Source of the DNA: Methanomethylovorans sp.
GTDB lineage: Archaea; Halobacteriota; Methanosarcinia; Methanosarcinales; Methanosarcinaceae
Length of the DNA: 10,298 nt
Assembly: GCA_020854785.1 (NCBI GenBank)
Contig: JAHFZE010000126.1
Location: forward strand, 1 to 10,298
Direction of reading: 5' to 3'
The position numbers and the translations under genes are program-made. Of this stretch, positions 7,980 through 10,298 are shown in pieces (within the stretch, counting starts at the first letter, position 1; each line of letters begins with the position of its first letter). The notes beneath the pieces were generated by a model that worked only from the letters and a program-made list of their open reading frames with translations, did no database searches and had not been told where the DNA came from.

Positions 7980-7987
7980 ATCCTCCT
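7965..7987 (-). promoter_or_regulatory. Perfect hairpin enclosing the ribosome-binding site of the 92-codon ORF
   Basis: Bases 7965-7973 (AGGAGGATA) and 7979-7987 (TATCCTCCT) are exact inverted copies around the 5-base loop GACCA. In the minus-strand transcript the 5' arm is the Shine-Dalgarno sequence AGGAGGAUA and the 3' arm UAUCCUCCU repeats the anti-Shine-Dalgarno core, with the start codon at the loop edge. Folding would hide the ribosome-binding site. Confidence 0.55.
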
Positions 7988-8045
7988 TTTACTATGGATA
8001 TAGGCACCCAGCTAGGATGTCTACTTAATTAATCCAATGACATGG

Positions 8046-8056
8046 TAATATATAAC
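8046..8056 (-). promoter_or_regulatory. TATA-box candidate for the 92-codon ORF
   Basis: On the minus strand this reads GTTATATATTA, preceded by AAGGTTTT. Transcription would start near 8026, giving a leader of about 47 nt that carries the hairpin at 7965-7987. The element is nearly symmetric, so it could also work in the plus direction, where no gene follows closely. Confidence 0.4.
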
Positions 8057-8212
8057 AAAACCTTGTAATCATTCGCAACACCTATGATACTCTTCGGTTC
8101 GTATGAGATATTAGCACTTGAATGATATCTTACAATGAGGTATGAAGACCACATTTAGAGCGTGAGCTTCTTTTAATGAGATAAGGGAAAAGAGAAGTTA
8201 TTATCAGATCAA

Positions 8213-8241
8213 TTTTTAAACTAAGATGTGCTTACTATAAG
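8213..8241 (+). promoter_or_regulatory. Promoter candidates for the SemiSWEET gene
   Basis: Two TATA-like elements lie ahead of the gene: TTTTTAAA (8213-8220), which would give a leader of about 34 nt, and TACTATAAG (8233-8241), which would give a leader of about 12 nt. The first has the better spacing for a gene with a Shine-Dalgarno site. The rest of the spacer from 7988 is AT-rich and I see nothing further in it. Confidence 0.3.
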
Positions 8242-8275
8242 TATAATAGAAATCAATATATAAAAGGAGTACTAT

Positions 8276-8569
8276 ATGATCGGTTATCTCGCAGGAACAC
8301 TTACCACTCTTGCTTTTGCACCTCAACTTCTTAAAGCTTTGAAGACGAAATCCACAAAAGATATTTCATTATTGATGCTTTTATGTTCTACAACAGGTAT
8401 GACATTATGGCTGTACCATGGATTGCTGATCAAAGATATGGCTTTAGTACTGGCAAATTCTATCTCTGTAGCTCTGGCTTCAACCCTGCTCATGTATAAA
8501 CTGAAGAAAGATCATCTGGAGTTGAATGAAGCACCTGCATTGACCAATGATGCTACTATCAAAATGTAG
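8276..8569 (+). CDS. SemiSWEET / PQ-loop family small membrane transporter
   Basis: A 97-residue protein with three predicted membrane helices at about 2-19, 31-50 and 55-76, and a PQ-loop motif in helix 1 (LAFAPQLLKALKTKSTKDIS, P16 Q17). Length and pattern match bacterial and archaeal SemiSWEET half-transporters, which dimerise to make a small sugar-type uniporter. The substrate in this organism is unknown. The polar C-terminal tail (about 78-97) is probably cytoplasmic. The ATG has GGAG at 8266-8269, 6 nt upstream. It stands alone: the next gene is convergent. The stop is TAG. Confidence 0.9.
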   Translation: MIGYLAGTLTTLAFAPQLLKALKTKSTKDISLLMLLCSTTGMTLWLYHGLLIKDMALVLANSISVALASTLLMYKLKKDHLELNEAPALTNDATIKM

Positions 8570-8580
8570 AACAGGAGCTT

Positions 8581-8620
8581 AAAAAATGAAGTGTCTGTAC
8601 ACATAGATGTACATCACTTC
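8581..8620 (-). terminator. Hairpin plus T-run terminator of the zinc-ribbon gene
   Basis: GAAGTG (8588-8593) pairs with CACTTC (8615-8620) and TGTACA (8596-8601) with TGTACA (8608-8613), with a small internal asymmetry and a 6-base loop. Read on the minus strand this hairpin ends in ATTTTTT (8587-8581), so it looks like an intrinsic-type terminator 25 bases after the zinc-ribbon stop. No T run follows it on the plus strand, but it may also bound the SemiSWEET transcript. Confidence 0.6.
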
Positions 8621-8644
8621 TATTAAAACGATCAATAAATGTAT

Positions 8645-8869
8645 TTAGTATCTTCTTGGTGGTCTGTGCTTCTGGTAGCATTCCCTGCAGTATACAGGTC
8701 TGTCACCGGATGGCACGAATGGCACTTCAGTTTCCTGTCCGCAGTCAGCACAGGTTGCTTTATGCATCTCTCTGGGACCGCTTGGCCTGAATCCACCGCT
8801 TCCGCCTCTTGAACCGCCACTTCCGCCGGACCTGAATCCGCCACTTCCGCCTCTTCTATCGTTGTTCAT
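8645..8869 (-). CDS. CxxC-x17-CxxC zinc-ribbon protein with Gly/Arg-rich N-terminus
   Basis: A 74-residue protein. The N-terminal half is RGG/FRSGG low-complexity sequence (about 5-32); the C-terminal half has CADC, exactly 17 residues, then CREC, with the conserved core VPFVPSGDRPVYC. This matches the CxxC-x17-CxxC domain known from Methanosarcina and relatives, often linked to a Gly/Arg-rich tail. The four Cys should bind one zinc. RGG-rich tails commonly bind RNA, so a nucleic-acid role is plausible but not shown. The ATG at 8869 has AAAGGAT about 7-8 nt upstream. Another frame is open across the same DNA because of the repetitive codons, but only this one has the Cys motif. It looks monocistronic with its own terminator. 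Confidence 0.88.
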   Translation of the reverse strand: MNNDRRGGSGGFRSGGSGGSRGGSGGFRPSGPREMHKATCADCGQETEVPFVPSGDRPVYCRECYQKHRPPRRY

Positions 8870-9243
8870 ATTTGATATCCTTTGTTGTTTTATTGTATTG
8901 TGTGTCTCGTCATTTGAGACTGAGAATTATGCATGACCTGGTCAATCTTGTTTTAAATCCCTACTTTTGCAAAACCACAAACCTGCGGATACGTGCTACT
9001 GTATCTTGTATAATACCTTCAAAAAAGGCATTGGAAACAGCTTCAGTTGAGACCGAATAATTTACCTTGATCAATACAACACATTCTCTGCATTCAGTCA
9101 ATTAACCTAAAAGAAGCAAACAGAAACGGTATTATCCTTTTCCTTACTCGCCAACTAAGCTAACTGCAATTGTCATACTGGTATTTTTAATATTTATACT
9201 TATTGCTTTCATGAACAAGCACAACTTAAGGCAGCATAAGAAC
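8870..9243. other. Intergenic spacer, 374 bases, without a convincing gene
   Basis: The left part is the upstream region of the zinc-ribbon gene. A minus-strand TATA-like GGATTTAAAAC lies at 8950-8960, and a small inverted repeat GTCTC/GAGAC (8904-8908, 8916-8920) falls in the predicted leader. A 62-codon plus-strand frame (8872-9060) has no ribosome-binding site or recognisable motif. From 9106 a plus-strand frame without a start codon encodes a membrane-like segment (reported separately). No RNA gene was recognised. Confidence 0.5.
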
Positions 9244-9630
9244 TTAGCCATCTATTTGAGCATCTATTATTTGTAGCTCTCTTTCTTCACCGTCGGAATT
9301 AAAACATTTCCAGCTTTGAAGATCAAAGGGGTATCCTGCGATTATATGATAGTTCCCGGTCCTCCCAAACATCTGCAGATCTGCACTGGATGGCTTGATA
9401 ATTCCCCGGGGATGACTGTGCACAGAACCGACAGTAGATATGTTCGGCATCATGAATAGATGCAGCAAGGCACTGCTCTCTCCTGATTCAGTCCCCGGCA
9501 GAATGAGCACTTCGGTTATAATACCATCCTTGGCCTGAAGTAACCCGGCAAATTCATTAGGGTAAGACGATCTACTGACCTCTAAAATAAATCGAAGGGT
9601 ATCTCTGGAAATACCTTTTATTATCTTCAT
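9244..9630 (-). CDS. Stand-alone JAMM/MPN+ (Mov34/PAD-1-like) protein
   Basis: A 128-residue single-domain protein with a complete JAMM zinc-protease signature: E26 in NEFAGLL, then HSHP with H71 and H73, and S81 and D84 in PSSAD (HxH-x7-S-x2-D). All metal and catalytic positions are kept, so it should be an active zinc isopeptidase. Archaeal JAMM proteins can cleave ubiquitin-like SAMP conjugates or process sulfur-carrier proteins. No ubiquitin-like, E1-like or MoaE/ThiS gene is next to it, so the substrate is open. The ATG at 9630 has no Shine-Dalgarno site, and a TATA element lies 25 nt upstream, so the message is probably leaderless. It follows the DUF5658-like gene by 46 bases on the same strand. 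The stop is TAA. Confidence 0.9.
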   Translation of the reverse strand: MKIIKGISRDTLRFILEVSRSSYPNEFAGLLQAKDGIITEVLILPGTESGESSALLHLFMMPNISTVGSVHSHPRGIIKPSSADLQMFGRTGNYHIIAGYPFDLQSWKCFNSDGEERELQIIDAQIDG

Positions 9631-9650
9631 GGAAAAAAGATGAGGAACTA

Positions 9651-9660
9651 AATGTATAAG
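9651..9660 (-). promoter_or_regulatory. TATA box of the JAMM gene (leaderless start)
   Basis: On the minus strand this is CTTATACATT. Its centre (about 9655.5) is 25-26 nt from the A of the ATG at 9630, the usual TATA-to-start distance in archaea, so transcription should begin at or within a base or two of the start codon. The bases between (TTAGTTCCTCATCTTTTTTCC) contain no Shine-Dalgarno match. Confidence 0.5.
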
Positions 9661-9676
9661 TCATTTAGGGTAAACC

Positions 9677-10054
9677 TCATGCATTAAATACAGCAACCAC
9701 GGTTCCCAAAAAGCTCCAGTCATAAAGCCCTACAAGGACATTGTTTACGGTGAGCACAATGCCAAGTACAGCTACTGACGATTTTAAGCCTTCTTTTAAG
9801 TAGGGTGCTATCTCATGTCTGCAATTGTTAAGTATGTAAAAGTTGATCACCAGCAAGACCACAAAAAATAATTTAAGTAGTAACAATCCATAGATCCCGT
9901 TATCGGCTATAAAAGGACTAAGAAATATATTGCCTTCCTGTCCGTTAGGAAGAGCATATGCAGTGCTCAGCCAATCGCCTATTACATAGAAAAGAATGAT
10001 GATACGAATTTCCCAAAGAATACTTCTAAGGGATGAATTAGTAAGCTGCGTTAT
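9677..10054 (-). CDS. DUF5658-like small membrane protein, start codon apparently ATA
   Basis: The open frame reads TQLTNSSLRSILWEIRIII, then FYVIGDWLSTAYALPNGQEG and two or three further hydrophobic helices, about 125 residues. The GDWLSTAYAL segment followed by an acidic/polar loop and a second helix resembles DUF5658 membrane proteins; function is unknown. The only canonical start in the frame is a TTG at 9886, which would remove 56 residues including the conserved first helix. Upstream, AGGTGG (10064-10059) sits correctly before an ATA at 10054, while the next in-frame ATG (10072) is directly followed by TAA. I therefore annotate from the ATA as a non-canonical or mutated start. TATA candidates lie at 10086-10096 and 10097-10108. 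If the start is truly lost it is a pseudogene. Confidence 0.6.
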   Translation of the reverse strand: MTQLTNSSLRSILWEIRIIILFYVIGDWLSTAYALPNGQEGNIFLSPFIADNGIYGLLLLKLFFVVLLVINFYILNNCRHEIAPYLKEGLKSSVAVLGIVLTVNNVLVGLYDWSFLGTVVAVFNA

Positions 10055-10122
10055 TATACCACCTAGTTACATCAAAGAGGACCTTCAATAAATACTTATC
10101 TATATTTTAGTGAATAATATAG

Positions 10123-10163
10123 AAAAAAAGAGATATATGAACCAGAACTCAAGAAACAAAAAA
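10123..10163 (-). terminator. Two T tracts after the right-edge gene
   Basis: On the minus strand there is a run of six T at 10163-10158 and a run of seven T at 10129-10123, 46 and 80 bases after the TGA at 10209. They would serve as oligo-T terminators for the gene at the right edge. The space between 10075 and 10208 is otherwise AT-rich, with no gene seen. Confidence 0.4.
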
Positions 10164-10208
10164 GGAAGAATAGGAGGAAATTAATTTTTAGTCGATATCA
10201 CAGGAAAG

Positions 10209-10298
10209 TCAGATCACCCCGTGGTAATTGAAAAGGGAATAATATGCAAGCATTGCTATGGCCATTGTTATCAGCACTATGACGACCTGCGTCATTTC
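10209..10298 (-). CDS. C-terminal end of a small membrane protein (partial, right edge)
   Basis: The minus-strand frame open at the window edge reads EMTQVVIVLITMAIAMLAYY followed by SLFNYHGVI and TGA. It is one hydrophobic membrane helix with a short polar tail. The start may be outside the window, or at the ATG three codons inside the strongly hydrophobic part. The oligo-T tracts downstream support a real transcript end. No family can be assigned from 29 residues. Confidence 0.4.
   Translation of the reverse strand, partial: EMTQVVIVLITMAIAMLAYYSLFNYHGVI

Noticed and set aside
8567..8620. Possible pyrrolysine readthrough of the SemiSWEET TAG stop, with a hairpin downstream
   Set aside because: The protein is already full length for its family, and the hairpin is better explained as the minus-strand terminator; readthrough would add only 18 unremarkable residues.
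8632..8844. Second minus-strand frame over the zinc-ribbon gene (Ala/Val/Glu-rich)
   Set aside because: It is a by-product of the repetitive Gly/Arg/Ser codons in the real frame; only the other frame carries the CxxC-x17-CxxC motif and a good ribosome-binding site.
8790..8865. Short DNA repeats of GGCGG/TTCCGCC type
   Set aside because: They simply encode the SGGFR/SGG low-complexity tail of the zinc-ribbon protein and are not a CRISPR or mobile-element repeat.
8872..9060. Plus-strand 62-codon frame with a hydrophobic beginning
   Set aside because: No ribosome-binding site, no motif, starts inside the leader of the divergent zinc-ribbon gene, and its amino-acid make-up is unremarkable.

Overview
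The window looks like a piece of a methanogenic archaeal chromosome, most likely from the Methanosarcinaceae. The reasons are a cysteate-synthase-like PLP enzyme (coenzyme M biosynthesis) at the left edge, a CxxC-x17-CxxC zinc-ribbon protein with a Gly/Arg tail, archaeal TATA elements about 25 nt ahead of likely starts, Shine-Dalgarno sites of the GGTG/GGAG type, and oligo-T transcript ends. No rRNA, tRNA, CRISPR array, transposase or integrase was seen. Assignment to a genus is not possible by eye.

Left part (1-3262, all minus strand): a HAD phosphatase, a TPR protein and an unrecognised 437-residue protein with an HExxH (HEFTH) motif follow one another with gaps of 47 and 57 bases and may form one operon. 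The partial cysteate synthase gene lies beyond them with its own TATA candidate. Centre (3380-7649, plus strand): a two-gene unit encodes a NorQ/CbbQ-type MoxR AAA+ ATPase and a very long (1144 aa) NorD/CbbO-type partner. The partner has twelve approximately 37-residue helical repeats, an HExxH zincin-like site and a C-terminal VWA domain with an intact MIDAS. The central unit and the HAD-TPR-HExxH unit start divergently, about 120 bp apart, and may share one two-sided TATA element.

Right part (7650-10298): small genes separated by AT-rich spacers. They are a 92-codon ORF whose ribosome-binding site sits in a perfect hairpin, a SemiSWEET/PQ-loop transporter, the zinc-ribbon gene with a hairpin-plus-T terminator, a stand-alone JAMM/MPN+ protein with a probably leaderless transcript, a DUF5658-like membrane protein that has no ATG/GTG/TTG at its expected start, and the end of another small membrane protein at the right edge.

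The most interesting biology is the central ATPase/VWA machine. NorQ-NorD and CbbQ-CbbO pairs are known to activate or remodel metalloenzymes, but no nitric-oxide reductase or Rubisco gene is visible here, so its target in this organism is open. The neighbouring divergent cluster carrying a second HExxH protein is a candidate partner, by inference from position only.
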